Source: Dechloromonas sp. H13 (lineage in GTDB: Bacteria > Pseudomonadota > Gammaproteobacteria > Burkholderiales > Rhodocyclaceae). From it: a stretch of 64,000 nucleotides of DNA. Shown one piece after another: positions 16,990 to 26,268 of this stretch. The notes beneath the pieces are model-generated. The model worked only from the letters and a program-made list of their open reading frames with translations. It was not told the origin of the DNA and searched no databases. The translations under genes and the position numbers were made by a program. The stretch covers positions 124,001 through 188,000 of the forward strand of contig NZ_SSXX01000006.1 in NCBI RefSeq assembly GCF_009469615.1. Reading direction: 5' to 3'. Numbering within the stretch: position 1 is the stretch's first letter; each line of letters begins with the position of its first letter.

Positions 16990-17592
16990 TCATGGTTTGG
17001 TCAGGCGTTTGCGAATTTCGGCCGCCACCTGGTCGGGCGGCGCCGCGTGGGCGATCTTGCCGTCCAGCTTGCCGTCGGCAGCGACGATGTAGGTGTCCGA
17101 GGTGTGGTCGACGACGTACCCGCCGCCCGCTGTGTCGACTGGCTGGCGGGCATAGAACACGCCGTAGCGGCGGGCGATGGCGGCCACTTCATCCGGCGTG
17201 CCGGTAACGCCGACAATGGCGGGATGGAAGAATTCGGCGTATTCCTTGAGGCGGGCCGGCGTGTCGCGCTCCGGATCCACCGAGATGAAAACCACTGCCA
17301 CCCGGGCCAGTTCGTCGGGGGTCAGCAGCTTGAGGCCTTCGGCGGTCGCCGCCAGCGATGTCGGGCAGATGTCCGGGCAGTAGGTGTAGCCGAAATAGAC
17401 GAGCACCAGCTTGCCGCGAAAGTCCTGCAGCGCCACCGGGCCGGTGGCCGATTGCAGCGTGAAGTCGCCGCCGGCCGGCGCAGCGGCGGTCGGCAGCGGA
17501 CGCTCGGGCAGCGTCGGCTGCCAGAAAAAGGCGAGACCGAGCACCAGCGCGGCAAGAAGAATGGCGATCGCCAGCAGCAGTCGTTGGGCCAT
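16990..17592 (-). CDS. SCO1/SenC/PrrC-family copper chaperone / thiol reductase
   Basis: 200 residues, N-terminal membrane anchor (residues ~4-24) then a thioredoxin fold. The copper ligands are present: CPDIC in YFGYTYCPDICPTS and the distal histidine in YVVDHTSDTY. SCO proteins load or reduce CuA centres in the periplasm. The gene ends 14 nt before PCuAC and begins 3 nt after the upstream membrane protein, so the three form an operon. In denitrifiers SCO can serve NosZ as well as oxidases. Confidence 0.9.
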   Translation of the reverse strand: MAQRLLLAIAILLAALVLGLAFFWQPTLPERPLPTAAAPAGGDFTLQSATGPVALQDFRGKLVLVYFGYTYCPDICPTSLAATAEGLKLLTPDELARVAVVFISVDPERDTPARLKEYAEFFHPAIVGVTGTPDEVAAIARRYGVFYARQPVDTAGGGYVVDHTSDTYIVAADGKLDGKIAHAAPPDQVAAEIRKRLTKP

Positions 17593-17595
17593 GCG

Positions 17596-18066
17596 TTATC
17601 CGTGGGGGGCAGAAGCGAAGCGGAAAGGGATCGCGATGCGCTGGCTGCCGCTTTCGACCAGCACCGTCGCCTGCCAGTCCATCCGGCCGGTGATGCAGAC
17701 CGGCAAGGTCGCCTCGGCGGCGTAGAGGCCGGGCGCGCTGGCCACCAGTTGCGGGCGGTTGAGGCCCATGTTCATGTCGACGCCGGCGAAATCGACCTCG
17801 ACGCGGGAGACGCTCAGGCCGTCGATGCGCACCTCCACCTGGAAGGGTTTCACCATCGGGATCGGGAGCGGATTCATGCGCACCTCAAGTTTGCCGCCGC
17901 CCGGCAACGCCACCTGGCACGGGCCGCGATGCAGGTCGCAGGCCTGATCCGGCTGTACCGTGAGGTCGGCCTTGGGCAGCAGCAGCGGCGACAGCTTGTA
18001 GCCGACCACAACCACCAGCGCGATCAGCAGGATGCCGATCACGTCCATCAGTATTTTTTTATTCAC
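17596..18066 (-). CDS. Membrane-anchored periplasmic protein of unknown function, upstream of SCO1
   Basis: 156 residues from a GTG at 18066 (AGGA upstream); an ATG at 18048 and a longer frame to 18138 are alternatives. One N-terminal membrane segment (MDVIGILLIALVVVVGY) anchors a mostly beta periplasmic domain with CDLHRGPC and a late cysteine (PVCITGR). It begins ~195 nt from nosZ on the opposite strand and leads the SCO1-PCuAC operon. The family is not recognised with confidence; it superficially resembles FixH/YtkA-like accessory proteins. A role in copper-site maturation is inferred from context. Confidence 0.6.
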   Translation of the reverse strand: MNKKILMDVIGILLIALVVVVGYKLSPLLLPKADLTVQPDQACDLHRGPCQVALPGGGKLEVRMNPLPIPMVKPFQVEVRIDGLSVSRVEVDFAGVDMNMGLNRPQLVASAPGLYAAEATLPVCITGRMDWQATVLVESGSQRIAIPFRFASAPHG

Positions 18067-18131
18067 CAGTCTGTTCCTGGCCTGGCGGCCGAACGGGATA
18101 ACGCATTTTCCTGCATGCAGACAAAACGGAA

Positions 18132-18173
18132 TTAGCAAAGATCAATTTTTTACCACGCGGGGGGGCATACAGT
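18132..18173 (+). promoter_or_regulatory. Putative Fnr/Dnr-dependent promoter of nosZ
   Basis: TTAGC-AAAG-ATCAA at 18132-18145 has a perfect right half-site but a poor left half of the TTGAT-N4-ATCAA box. TACAGT at 18168-18173 is a 4/6 -10 element. With +1 at 18180 the box would be centred at -41.5, the class II position. It lies 115 nt before the nosZ start. Confidence 0.4.
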
Positions 18174-18260
18174 GTGCGGCAAATTGTCGCAGCGTCTTCA
18201 AGCGCCAGTGACGATGGAGGGTAGGAAGTTCTACTTCTTGTTTTCATGGGAGAAATCGAG

Positions 18261-20555
18261 ATGAAAAAATTTGCAGTGAAATCCACCACGCTGCTCGTCG
18301 CAGCGGGGATCGGGTTCGGGGCCGCCAACGCGTGGTCTGCCGAATCGCTGCAGGACGTGATGAAGCGTCGTGGCCTGAGCCAGCAGGATCTGCTGGCCGC
18401 GTCCAAGACCTATGTCCCGACCGGCAAACGCGACGAATTCGTGGTCTTCAGTTCCGGCGGCCAGTCGGGCCAGATCATCGTGTATGGCATTCCGTCCATG
18501 CGCATCCTCAAGTACATCGGCGTATTCACGCCGGAACCGTGGCAGGGCTACGGCTTCGACGAGAACTCCAAGGCCGTGCTCGCCCAGGGCGCCATCGACG
18601 GCAAGCAGATCACCTGGGGTGACACGCACCACCCGGCCATCTCCGAAACCCAGGGCAAGTACGACGGCCAGTTCCTGTTCATCAACGACAAGGCCAACCC
18701 GCGCCTGGCCGTGATCGACCTGCGCGACTTCGAAACCAAGCAGATCGTCGTCAACCCGATCTACAAGTCGGAACACGGCGGTGCCTTCGTTACGCCGAAC
18801 ACCGACTATGTGATCGAAGCCGCCCAGTACGCCGCGCCGCTCGAGAACAAGAAGTTCTATCCGCTCGAGGAATTCAACGAGAAGTACCGCGGTGGCGTGA
18901 CCTACTGGAAGTTCGACCGCAAGGAAGGCCGCCTCGATCCGAAGCAGTCCTTCTCCCTCGAACTGCCGCCTTACAGCCAGGACTTGTCCGATGCCGGCAA
19001 GGGTCCGTCCGACGGCTGGTCGTTCACCAACTCCTTCTGTTCCGAGCGCTACGTCGGCGGCATCGAAAAGGGCCGCCCGCCGTATGAAGCCGGCTGTTCC
19101 GCCAAGGACACCGACTACCTGCACGTGATCAACTGGAAGAAGGCCGCCGAACTGGTCGCCGCCGGCAAGGCGAAGACCATCAACGGCCACAAGGTTCTGC
19201 CGATGGACGTTTCGATCAAGGAAGGCATCCTCTTCCTGGTGCCGGAACCGAAGTCGCCGCACGGCGTCGACGTGACCCCGGACGGCAAGTTCATCACCGT
19301 CGCCGGCAAGCTCGACACCCACGTTTCCGTCTATTCCTTCGACAAGATCCAGGAAGCGATCAAGGCCGGCAAGTTCGAATCCAAGGATCCGTACGGCATT
19401 CCGGTGATCGGCATGAAGGATGCGTTGCACACCCAGGTCCAGCTCGGCCTCGGCCCCCTGCACACGCAGTATGACTCCAAGCCGTGTATCGCCTACACCT
19501 CGCTCTACGTGGATTCGCAAGTCGTCAAGTGGAACCACTGCGAAGGCAAGGTACTCGACAAGATCTCGGTGCACTACAACATCGGTCACCTGATGACCAT
19601 GGAAGGTGACTCCGCCGATCCGAAGGGCCGCTACCTGGTCGCGCTGAACAAGCTGGCGATCGACCGCTTCGTGCCCGTTGGCCCGCTGCATCCGCAGAAT
19701 CACCAGCTGATCGACATCTCGAACGACAAGATGCAACTGTTGTACGACATGCCGCTGCCGCTGGGCGAGCCGCACTACGCCGTCGGTATCGAAGCGACCA
19801 AGCTGAAGCCGGGCGTCCGCTACAAGGTCGGTACCGACTCCCGCACGGACAAGCCGCACCCCGGCATGGTTCGCGCTGGCGAAGAGCGCACCGAGAAGAA
19901 GGGCAACAAGATCGAAGTCTTCGGCACCCTGATCCGCTCGCACATCACGCCGGAAACCATCGAGGCGGAAGTGGGCGACGAAATCACGGTCCACCTGACC
20001 AACCTCGAGCGTGCCCAGGACGAAACCCACGGCTTCACCGTGTCGACCTACAACACCCATGCTTCCGTCGAACCGGGCAAGACGGTCACCGTCAAGTTCA
20101 AGGCCGACAAGGAAGGCGTCTATCCGTACTACTGCACGGAATTCTGCTCGGCGCTGCACCTTGAAATGCAGGGTTACCTGCTGGTCAAGCCGAAGGGCTG
20201 GAAGCCGACCAAGACCTCGACCGAGGCCAAGGCTGCTTACACCGAAGCCGACTACAAGACGACGCTGAAGAAGATTGCCGACACCCAGGCCGTCATCGAC
20301 TCCGTGGTGGGTTACATCACCAGCGTCAACTTCAAGGACTTCCCGGATGTGGTGAACATGGTCGACGATGCAACCGACCAGCTCAACAAGATCAAGGAAG
20401 CCAAGGCCAAGGCCGATGCCGCTGCGGCGAAGAAGGACTGGGACCAGGCCAACCTGTGGTCCGAGCAGATCTGGCAATACCAGGTCAAGGCTGCGGACAT
20501 CGGCCTGCGCGCCAAGACCTATCTCGAGCAGAACGGCGCCAAGAAGGTCAAGTAA
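18261..20555 (+). CDS. nosZ: Nitrous oxide reductase, clade II (Sec-exported)
   Basis: 764 residues. It reduces N2O to N2 in the periplasm. The N-terminus is a plain Sec signal (cleavage near NAWSA-ES) without twin arginines, the hallmark of clade II. The seven CuZ histidines can be assigned as H123, H124, H172, H334, H401, H443 and H505. The C-terminal cupredoxin domain holds the CuA ligands H590 (ETHGF), C625, C629, H633 and M636 in YCTEFCSALHLEM. A helical tail of ~90 residues follows CuA. ATG 18261 has GGGAG upstream; an in-frame ATG 15 nt earlier is less likely. It leads the nos operon. Confidence 0.97.
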   Translation: MKKFAVKSTTLLVAAGIGFGAANAWSAESLQDVMKRRGLSQQDLLAASKTYVPTGKRDEFVVFSSGGQSGQIIVYGIPSMRILKYIGVFTPEPWQGYGFDENSKAVLAQGAIDGKQITWGDTHHPAISETQGKYDGQFLFINDKANPRLAVIDLRDFETKQIVVNPIYKSEHGGAFVTPNTDYVIEAAQYAAPLENKKFYPLEEFNEKYRGGVTYWKFDRKEGRLDPKQSFSLELPPYSQDLSDAGKGPSDGWSFTNSFCSERYVGGIEKGRPPYEAGCSAKDTDYLHVINWKKAAELVAAGKAKTINGHKVLPMDVSIKEGILFLVPEPKSPHGVDVTPDGKFITVAGKLDTHVSVYSFDKIQEAIKAGKFESKDPYGIPVIGMKDALHTQVQLGLGPLHTQYDSKPCIAYTSLYVDSQVVKWNHCEGKVLDKISVHYNIGHLMTMEGDSADPKGRYLVALNKLAIDRFVPVGPLHPQNHQLIDISNDKMQLLYDMPLPLGEPHYAVGIEATKLKPGVRYKVGTDSRTDKPHPGMVRAGEERTEKKGNKIEVFGTLIRSHITPETIEAEVGDEITVHLTNLERAQDETHGFTVSTYNTHASVEPGKTVTVKFKADKEGVYPYYCTEFCSALHLEMQGYLLVKPKGWKPTKTSTEAKAAYTEADYKTTLKKIADTQAVIDSVVGYITSVNFKDFPDVVNMVDDATDQLNKIKEAKAKADAAAAKKDWDQANLWSEQIWQYQVKAADIGLRAKTYLEQNGAKKVK

Positions 20556-20584
20556 GCAAACTTGATCTGACTTAAGGCAGTTAT

Positions 20585-20611
20585 CGGGGAGCGGAGTCAT
20601 TCTGCTCCCCG
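20585..20611 (+). terminator. Hairpin after nosZ (attenuator)
   Basis: The 8-bp inverted repeat CGGGGAGC / GCTCCCCG with an 11-nt loop lies between nosZ and the cytochrome gene. The tail (CTTCACTTT) is only weakly T-rich, so it may attenuate or stabilise the nosZ transcript and not stop it fully. Confidence 0.5.
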
Positions 20612-20635
20612 CTTCACTTTCAGGAGGGAATAACC

Positions 20636-20944
20636 ATGAAATTTGTAATGACTCTGATCGCCGCCGCGTTCGTCGCATCGCCCGCCATCGCTGCCCCGGA
20701 TGGCGCCAAGCTGTTCGCCGAAAAGACCTGCAACGCCTGCCACGGCCCCAAGGGCGACAAGCCCCTGATGCCGAACTACCCGAAGATCGCCGGCCAGAAC
20801 GCGGCCTACGCCGAACAGCAGATGAAGGACATCAAGAGCGGCGCCCGCAACAACGGCCAGACCGCCGCCATGAAGGGCGTCATGCACCTGGTCAACGACG
20901 AGGAAATCAAGGCTTTGGCCGACTACCTCTCGAAGCTGAAATGA
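20636..20944 (+). CDS. Monoheme cytochrome c (c553-like) in nos operon
   Basis: 102 residues, signal peptide to AIA-APDG, one heme site CNACH near residue 36 and an axial methionine in AAMKGVMH. It is a small class I periplasmic cytochrome. CAGGAGGG precedes ATG 20636. Clade II nos clusters such as that of Wolinella carry cytochromes (NosC1/NosC2) thought to pass electrons to NosZ; this position directly after nosZ suggests the same. Confidence 0.92.
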   Translation: MKFVMTLIAAAFVASPAIAAPDGAKLFAEKTCNACHGPKGDKPLMPNYPKIAGQNAAYAEQQMKDIKSGARNNGQTAAMKGVMHLVNDEEIKALADYLSKLK

Positions 20945-21054
20945 ACCATCTGGCCGGCCTTTCCGGCTTATGACGCACATCAAGGAACGCTGATATACGA
21001 AGTGAAAGAATGCTTCCAGCGTTCCGAACAACCTGCCATAAAAGGACACCGAAC

Positions 21055-21792
21055 ATGAAAGCATCACTCCTGCTGATCGGCCTGCTCAGCGCAGGCATCG
21101 CCTTCGCCGCCCCTCCTGCCCCGAAATCGGAAGGCATCGAAGGCAAGGACTACAAGTGGAACGCCCAGGGTGGCGAGAAGTCCGAAGCCCTGACCAAGAA
21201 GGGTGACAAGGTTGCCGGCGCCGAAGGCTACGAAGTCTGCGGCGCCTGCCACCTGCCCTCCGGCGCCGGCCGCCCCGACGGCACCTTCCCGCAGCTCGCC
21301 GGCCAGCACACCACCGTGCTGATCAAGCAGATGGCCGACATCCGCGCCGGCCTGCGCGACAACCCGACGATGTACCCGTTCGCCGCCACCCTGACCGACG
21401 CCCAGGAACTGGCCGACGTCGCCGCCTACATCGAAAGCCTGTGCATCCCAATCGAGCACGGCAAGTACGAAGGCGCGGACGCCGCCGTCCAGATCGCCAA
21501 GGGCAAGGAACTTTACGAGAAGCAGTGCCTGGAGTGCCACGGCAAGACCGGCGAAGGCAACAAGGAGAAGTTCTACCCGGTGATCGCCGGCCAGCACTAC
21601 AAGTACCTGCTGCGCCAGATGACCGAAATCCGCGACGGTCATCGCCGCAACGCCAACCCGGACATGGTCAAGGTCATCAAGCCCTACACCAACGACCAGC
21701 TGGTGGCGATCTCCGCCTACCAGTCCAGCCTGGTGATGCCGGGCGCGATGTGCAAGCCGAAGGCAGGCGCCGCACCGGCCAAGAAGAAGTAA
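21055..21792 (+). CDS. Diheme cytochrome c in nos operon
   Basis: 245 residues with a Sec signal ending IAFA-APPA. Two heme sites, CGACH (near residue 63) and CLECH (near residue 162), lie in two class I cytochrome halves. The C-terminus is Lys/Ala-rich. AAGGA precedes ATG 21055. It is a second candidate electron donor to NosZ, from quinol via NosG/NosH or from the bc1 complex. Confidence 0.9.
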   Translation: MKASLLLIGLLSAGIAFAAPPAPKSEGIEGKDYKWNAQGGEKSEALTKKGDKVAGAEGYEVCGACHLPSGAGRPDGTFPQLAGQHTTVLIKQMADIRAGLRDNPTMYPFAATLTDAQELADVAAYIESLCIPIEHGKYEGADAAVQIAKGKELYEKQCLECHGKTGEGNKEKFYPVIAGQHYKYLLRQMTEIRDGHRRNANPDMVKVIKPYTNDQLVAISAYQSSLVMPGAMCKPKAGAAPAKKK

Positions 21793-21891
21793 CATCGCAG
21801 TACGCGGCCGCCCGCCTGCCTCCCGGCCGGCGGCCGCTCTCCAGGCATCGCAGAATGCCTTCGCACAACACGCAACACTGAGAGTAGCGCC

Positions 21892-22866
21892 ATGGACAAG
21901 CAGAACAGGATCGTTGCCGGCCTCACCTTCATTTCGCTCGTGGCCCTGGTGGTCGCCTATTTCGCGCCGATCTGGTGGGTTTCGCTGACCGCCCCGAACT
22001 ATCCGCCCGATGCCTTCCCCGACGGCATCCGCATCCACTTCCATTTCGACGGCGTCTACAACGGCTGCAAGGCGGCCGGCAAGGGTAGCCGGATGGCCAG
22101 CGAGATCATCCAGAAGGATCTCGCCCACGACGACGAGCGCTACAACCCGATCACCGACGCCAAGAAGGACGTCGACAAGGGCGCCGAAGGCCTCGACTGC
22201 GTCCATGAGATGAACACCATCAACCACTACGTCGGCATGTTCCCGATCGCCACCGGCGCGCCGGTCGAAAAGCCGCTGGCCAAGTTCTTCTTCGGCTTCT
22301 TCGCCGTCATGATGATCGGCTTCGCCGTCAGCGCGAAAAAGGCCCGTCTGGCGGTGTTGACCGCAGGCTTCCTCGCCGTCGCCGCGTGGATGATCGTCGA
22401 CCAGTTCGTCCTCGGCCACCTGGCCAGCCATGTCGACAGCTATGTCAAGGAAGCCGGCACCTTCTTCAAGGAACCGGACAAGATCAAGGTCTGGGGCGAC
22501 AACGTCAGCGCCATATCGAAAATCGTCATCTTCGGCCTGATCGCCGTCATGGCCATCGTCGTCGCCGGCGTCGCCAAGATTCGCTCCTTCCAGCTCCTGC
22601 TGGCGCTGGTGCCGGCCCTACTGCCCGTCTTCTTCGTCATCACCTACGCCGGCTGGCTGTGGTTCTTCGGCCACAACCTGCATCCGTGGGGCGCCTTCAC
22701 CGTCAAGCCATTCATGCCCACCGTCTTCGGCGAAGGCAAAGTCGCGCAGTTCTCGACATTCTCCTACCCCTACTGGGGCTATGGCCTGCTGCTCATCATC
22801 TTCGTCTGCATGATGCTGGCCCTGCTGATCCGCCGCAAGCAGCTGCGCGAAGGTCGCGCCGAGTAG
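21892..22866 (+). CDS. nosB: NosB-like integral membrane protein
   Basis: 324 residues with one N-terminal membrane segment, a ~100-residue periplasmic loop (two cysteines, GCKAAG and LDCVHEM) and about five further segments (FFFGFFAVMMIGFAV, FLAVAAWMIVDQFVLGHL, IVIFGLIAVMAIVVAG, LLLALVPALLPVFFVITYAG, YGLLLIIFVCMMLALL in pieces). The order nosZ-...-nosB-nosD and the topology match NosB of clade II clusters, whose function is still unknown. It starts 100 nt after the diheme cytochrome and ends 4 nt before nosD. Confidence 0.82.
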   Translation: MDKQNRIVAGLTFISLVALVVAYFAPIWWVSLTAPNYPPDAFPDGIRIHFHFDGVYNGCKAAGKGSRMASEIIQKDLAHDDERYNPITDAKKDVDKGAEGLDCVHEMNTINHYVGMFPIATGAPVEKPLAKFFFGFFAVMMIGFAVSAKKARLAVLTAGFLAVAAWMIVDQFVLGHLASHVDSYVKEAGTFFKEPDKIKVWGDNVSAISKIVIFGLIAVMAIVVAGVAKIRSFQLLLALVPALLPVFFVITYAGWLWFFGHNLHPWGAFTVKPFMPTVFGEGKVAQFSTFSYPYWGYGLLLIIFVCMMLALLIRRKQLREGRAE

Positions 22867-22870
22867 AGCG

Positions 22871-24217
22871 ATGCTGCGCTTCATCCGCCGCCCCCTGCTC
22901 GCCCTGGGCATCGCAACGGGGCTCGGCGTGGCTGGCCTGGCGGCATCGCAATCGCTGGAAGGCATGGGCAAGCCCAACCTGGCGGCGAACTGGGGCTCCT
23001 CGACCGAGAAGGCGCTGCGCCCCGCCGCTCCGCACCGCACCGACATCCCCTGGTTCCAGACCCTAGTCGATGCCGCGCCCCCCGGCTCGGTCCTCAAGCC
23101 GCCGCCCGGCGACTACGCCGGCCCGGTGCTGGTCGACAAGCCGCTGGTCATCGATGGCGGCGGCAAGGTAACGATCGACGGCGGCGGCAAGGGCACCGTC
23201 TTCGTGATCGACGCCAAGGGCGCCACACTGCGCGGCGTGCACCTGAAAGGCTCCGGCGACTCGCACGACAGCGACGACACCTGCCTCAACGTGCGCGGCG
23301 ATCATCATGTCGTCGAAGGCAACGTGATCGACGACTGCCTGTTCGGTATCGACCTCAAGCAGGCCAACCACAATGTCATCCGCGAGAACCGCATCAGCTC
23401 CAAGCCCTTCGAGCTCGGCGTACGCGGCGACGGGCTGCGCCTCTGGTACAGCAACCACAACCTGATCGAGAAGAACGAGGTGATCGACTCGCGCGACATG
23501 GTCGCCTGGTATGCCAACCACAACACCTATCGCGGCAACATCGGCAAGCGCAGCCGCTACTCGATCCATTTCATGTTCGCCAAGGACAGCGTGGTCGAAG
23601 GCAACTCCTTCTACGACAACGCGGTCGGCGTCTACCTGATGTACACCGAGCGCATCCACCTACGCAACAACATCATCTCCCACGCCACCGGCGCCACCGG
23701 CATGGGCCTCGGCTTCAAGGAATCGAGCGACTCGGACATCGAGAACAACGAGATCATCTATTGCGCCGTCGGCGTCGGCTCCGACCTTTCGCCCTTCGAG
23801 CCCGACACCACCATCCGCTTCATCAACAACCGCTTCGCCTTCAATGGCATCGCCATCCGCTTCACCAGCGAACTTGGCGGCAACATCCTCAAGGGCAACA
23901 TTTTTGAAGGCAACCTGACCGACGTCGTCCAGATGGGCCGCGGCGTCGCCGACCGGAACCAGTGGGAAGGCAACTTCTTCGCCGACTACCAGGGCTTCGA
24001 CCGCGACGGCGACGGCACCGGCGACACCCCCTACGAACTCTATTCGTACGCCGACCAGATCTGGATCGAGACACCGGCCGCCCAGTTCTTCAAGACCTCA
24101 CCGGTGCTCGAACTGCTCGATTTCCTCGAACGCCTGGCGCCCTTCTCCTCGCCCGAGCTGCAGTTGCGCGACCCCGCGCCGCGCTTTGCCAAACCCGAAA
24201 GAACGGCCAGATCATGA
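22871..24217 (+). CDS. nosD: NosD, periplasmic copper-site maturation protein
   Basis: 448 residues with an N-terminal signal. The central part is a right-handed parallel beta-helix with many repeats of the CASH/NosD type (e.g. HHVVEGNVIDDCLFGI, NHNLIEKNEVIDSRDM, DSDIENNEIIYC). NosD works with the NosFY transporter in assembly of the tetranuclear CuZ site. It ends overlapping nosG by ATGA. Confidence 0.95.
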   Translation: MLRFIRRPLLALGIATGLGVAGLAASQSLEGMGKPNLAANWGSSTEKALRPAAPHRTDIPWFQTLVDAAPPGSVLKPPPGDYAGPVLVDKPLVIDGGGKVTIDGGGKGTVFVIDAKGATLRGVHLKGSGDSHDSDDTCLNVRGDHHVVEGNVIDDCLFGIDLKQANHNVIRENRISSKPFELGVRGDGLRLWYSNHNLIEKNEVIDSRDMVAWYANHNTYRGNIGKRSRYSIHFMFAKDSVVEGNSFYDNAVGVYLMYTERIHLRNNIISHATGATGMGLGFKESSDSDIENNEIIYCAVGVGSDLSPFEPDTTIRFINNRFAFNGIAIRFTSELGGNILKGNIFEGNLTDVVQMGRGVADRNQWEGNFFADYQGFDRDGDGTGDTPYELYSYADQIWIETPAAQFFKTSPVLELLDFLERLAPFSSPELQLRDPAPRFAKPERTARS

Positions 24218-25074
24218 GCGACAACGAAAACGACCGCAAACCGGCGGCCGAGGCGACACCGCCGTTATCGAAAGCCAAGCGGCAGACCAACCGCCGGCGC
24301 GTACTGCGCACCATCCTGCTGACCGGCGGCGTGCTCGGCGCCGGGCTGTCCGGCTTCCTGCCCCTGATCTATTCGCAGAAAAAGCGGCTGCGCCCGCCCG
24401 GCGCCCTCGACGAGAAGGACTTCCTCGCCAGCTGCATCAAGTGCGGCCAGTGCGTCCAGGTTTGTCCGGTTTCCGCCATCAAGCTCGCCGACCTGATCGA
24501 CGGCATGGGTGTCGGCACGCCCTACATCGATGCGCGCGCCCAGGCCTGCGACTTCTCGTGCGATGCGGTCCAGTGCGTCCTCGCCTGCCCGACCGGCTCG
24601 CTCACCTACCACAAGCCCTCGTTCCTGCCGGTGCGCGCCGGCGCCGCGCTGGCCGCCAAGCCGATCCTGCTGGCCAAGGAAAAGGACCCCGAGCCGACGC
24701 TCAACCTGGGCGAGCGCATGGGCGTGGCCCGCCTGACCCGGCCGGAAGCCTGCCTGGCGGTCCAGGGCAAGGGTTTCAAGGGGCAGACGCGCGGCCCGGA
24801 TTTCAAGGGCACCATGCGTTACATGGACGTCGACCGCTGGAAGCCGATCCGCATCGCCGACCATCCCTACGACGTGCCCGAATGCGATCTCTGCGCCCGC
24901 GAGTGCCCGATCAAGGGTGCCATTTCCATCGAGACCGTCTTCGCCCCGGACGGCAGCAAACGCAAGTCGCCGGTCGTGCATGAACCCTGCGTCGGCTGCG
25001 GCGTCTGCGAAATGGTCTGCCCGGTCGAACCGGCCGCCATCACCATCGAAGCCCGCGAGGTCTGGAAAACATGA
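24214..25074 (+). CDS. nosG: NosG, NapG-like polyferredoxin
   Basis: 286 residues. A hydrophobic signal/anchor follows NRRRVLRTILLTGG (Tat-like). Four iron-sulfur motifs are visible: CIKCGQCVQVCP, the variant CDAVQCVLACP, CDLCARECP and CVGCGVCEMVCP. This is the NapG/NosG pattern. With NosH it is proposed to form a membrane-bound menaquinol/quinol dehydrogenase donating electrons to periplasmic cytochromes and NosZ. Start and stop overlap nosD and nosH by ATGA on both sides. Confidence 0.93.
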   Translation: MSDNENDRKPAAEATPPLSKAKRQTNRRRVLRTILLTGGVLGAGLSGFLPLIYSQKKRLRPPGALDEKDFLASCIKCGQCVQVCPVSAIKLADLIDGMGVGTPYIDARAQACDFSCDAVQCVLACPTGSLTYHKPSFLPVRAGAALAAKPILLAKEKDPEPTLNLGERMGVARLTRPEACLAVQGKGFKGQTRGPDFKGTMRYMDVDRWKPIRIADHPYDVPECDLCARECPIKGAISIETVFAPDGSKRKSPVVHEPCVGCGVCEMVCPVEPAAITIEAREVWKT

Positions 25075-26048
25075 GCGATGTCCTGAAACGCCGATTCTTC
25101 GACCAGATCAAGGTCATGTTCGGCTGGGAGCCTTCCAAGCCAACCGAAATCACCCCGGCTGCCCAGAAGATCCACTTCTACAAGAAGGGCAACCGCGACC
25201 TCATCGCACAGAAGCTGCACGCCCGTGCCCACGCCGAGCACAAGAACACCTGGCGCAACCGGCGCTGGGCGACGCTGATCCTTGCCAACCTGCTGTTCGT
25301 CGTCTCCTTCGCGCTCGACATCCAGATCCTCGAAGGCGCACTGACCGCCTCGCGCTTCGTCGGCTTCCACCTGATCGACCTCAATTCCGCGCTGCAGGTG
25401 ATGCTCGCCCACAAGCACATCATCAACAACCTGCTGATCGGCACCGGCACGGTGCTGGTACTGTGGGTGCTGTTCGGCGGGCGTACCTTCTGCTCCTGGG
25501 TGTGCCCCTACCACCTGGTCGCCGAATGGGCCGAGAAGATCCATCTCTGGCTGGCCGGGAAGAAGCTGGTCACCGACCAGACCATGGACCGCCGCCTGCG
25601 CACCGTCTTCTGGGTCGTCTTCGCCCTGCTCGCCCTGGCCACCGGCTACACCGTCTTCGAAGCCATCTCGCCGACCGGCATCCTGTCGCGGGCGCTGATT
25701 TACGGTCCGGGGCTGGCCCTGCTCTGGGTGCTAGCCCTGCTCGTCTTCGAAGTCTTCTTCTCGCGCCGCGCCTGGTGCCGCTACGCCTGCCCGATCGGCC
25801 TCACCTACGGCGTCGTCGGCATCATTTCGCCGGTCCGCATCAAGTACAAGCTCGACGGCTGCTTCCATGAAGGCGACTGCCGCAAGGTCTGCCTCGTGCC
25901 GCACGTGCTCGACACCGTCATCAAGGGCCGCGCCGTCGACACCGAAGTCCCGATCGGCCCCGACTGCACCCGCTGTGGCCTGTGCGTCGACACCTGCCCG
26001 ACCGGGTCGCTGACTTTCGAGGTCAAGGGGCTGTCGAAGCTGGCCTGA
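25071..26048 (+). CDS. nosH: NosH, NapH-like membrane ferredoxin
   Basis: 325 residues with four membrane segments. CSWVCPYHL and CRYACPIGL are the two cysteine motifs conserved after membrane helices in NapH/NosR-type proteins. The C-terminal soluble part has CRKVC and CTRCGLCVDTCPTGS for [4Fe-4S] clusters. It should oxidise quinol and pass electrons to NosG. It is the last gene of the first half of the nos cluster; the ABC genes follow only after a 4.7-kb interruption. Confidence 0.93.
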   Translation: MSDVLKRRFFDQIKVMFGWEPSKPTEITPAAQKIHFYKKGNRDLIAQKLHARAHAEHKNTWRNRRWATLILANLLFVVSFALDIQILEGALTASRFVGFHLIDLNSALQVMLAHKHIINNLLIGTGTVLVLWVLFGGRTFCSWVCPYHLVAEWAEKIHLWLAGKKLVTDQTMDRRLRTVFWVVFALLALATGYTVFEAISPTGILSRALIYGPGLALLWVLALLVFEVFFSRRAWCRYACPIGLTYGVVGIISPVRIKYKLDGCFHEGDCRKVCLVPHVLDTVIKGRAVDTEVPIGPDCTRCGLCVDTCPTGSLTFEVKGLSKLA

Positions 26049-26063
26049 TTTTTAGCTGTTTTG

Positions 26064-26077
26064 GGCGGTCGACCGCA
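26064..26077 (+). repeat. GTCGACCGCA dispersed motif (copy after nosH)
   Basis: GGCGGTCGACCGCA, preceded by AGCTGTTTTGG, lies 16 nt after the nosH stop. It is nearly palindromic. Confidence 0.45.
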
Positions 26078-26268
26078 GCGATGACCGCGCTTGGCTTTGT
26101 AAGCATCAATCTCAGAGTTCGCGTTCGAGAATCCGAGACGTCATGCGCCTAAAGCCTGGCGAGCAACAAGTCGTGGGCCTGCGCTTTGTCCAATCCACGT
26201 AGCGGCAATTAGCTGCCTATCCAACTCCTACGACCCCCGTCTTCAACGAACGCCGCGATTCTCCAGGA

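Noticed and set aside
18231-20678. 815-codon minus-strand frame opposite nosZ
   Set aside because: All CuA and CuZ ligands are on the plus strand; the minus frame is a codon-bias shadow.
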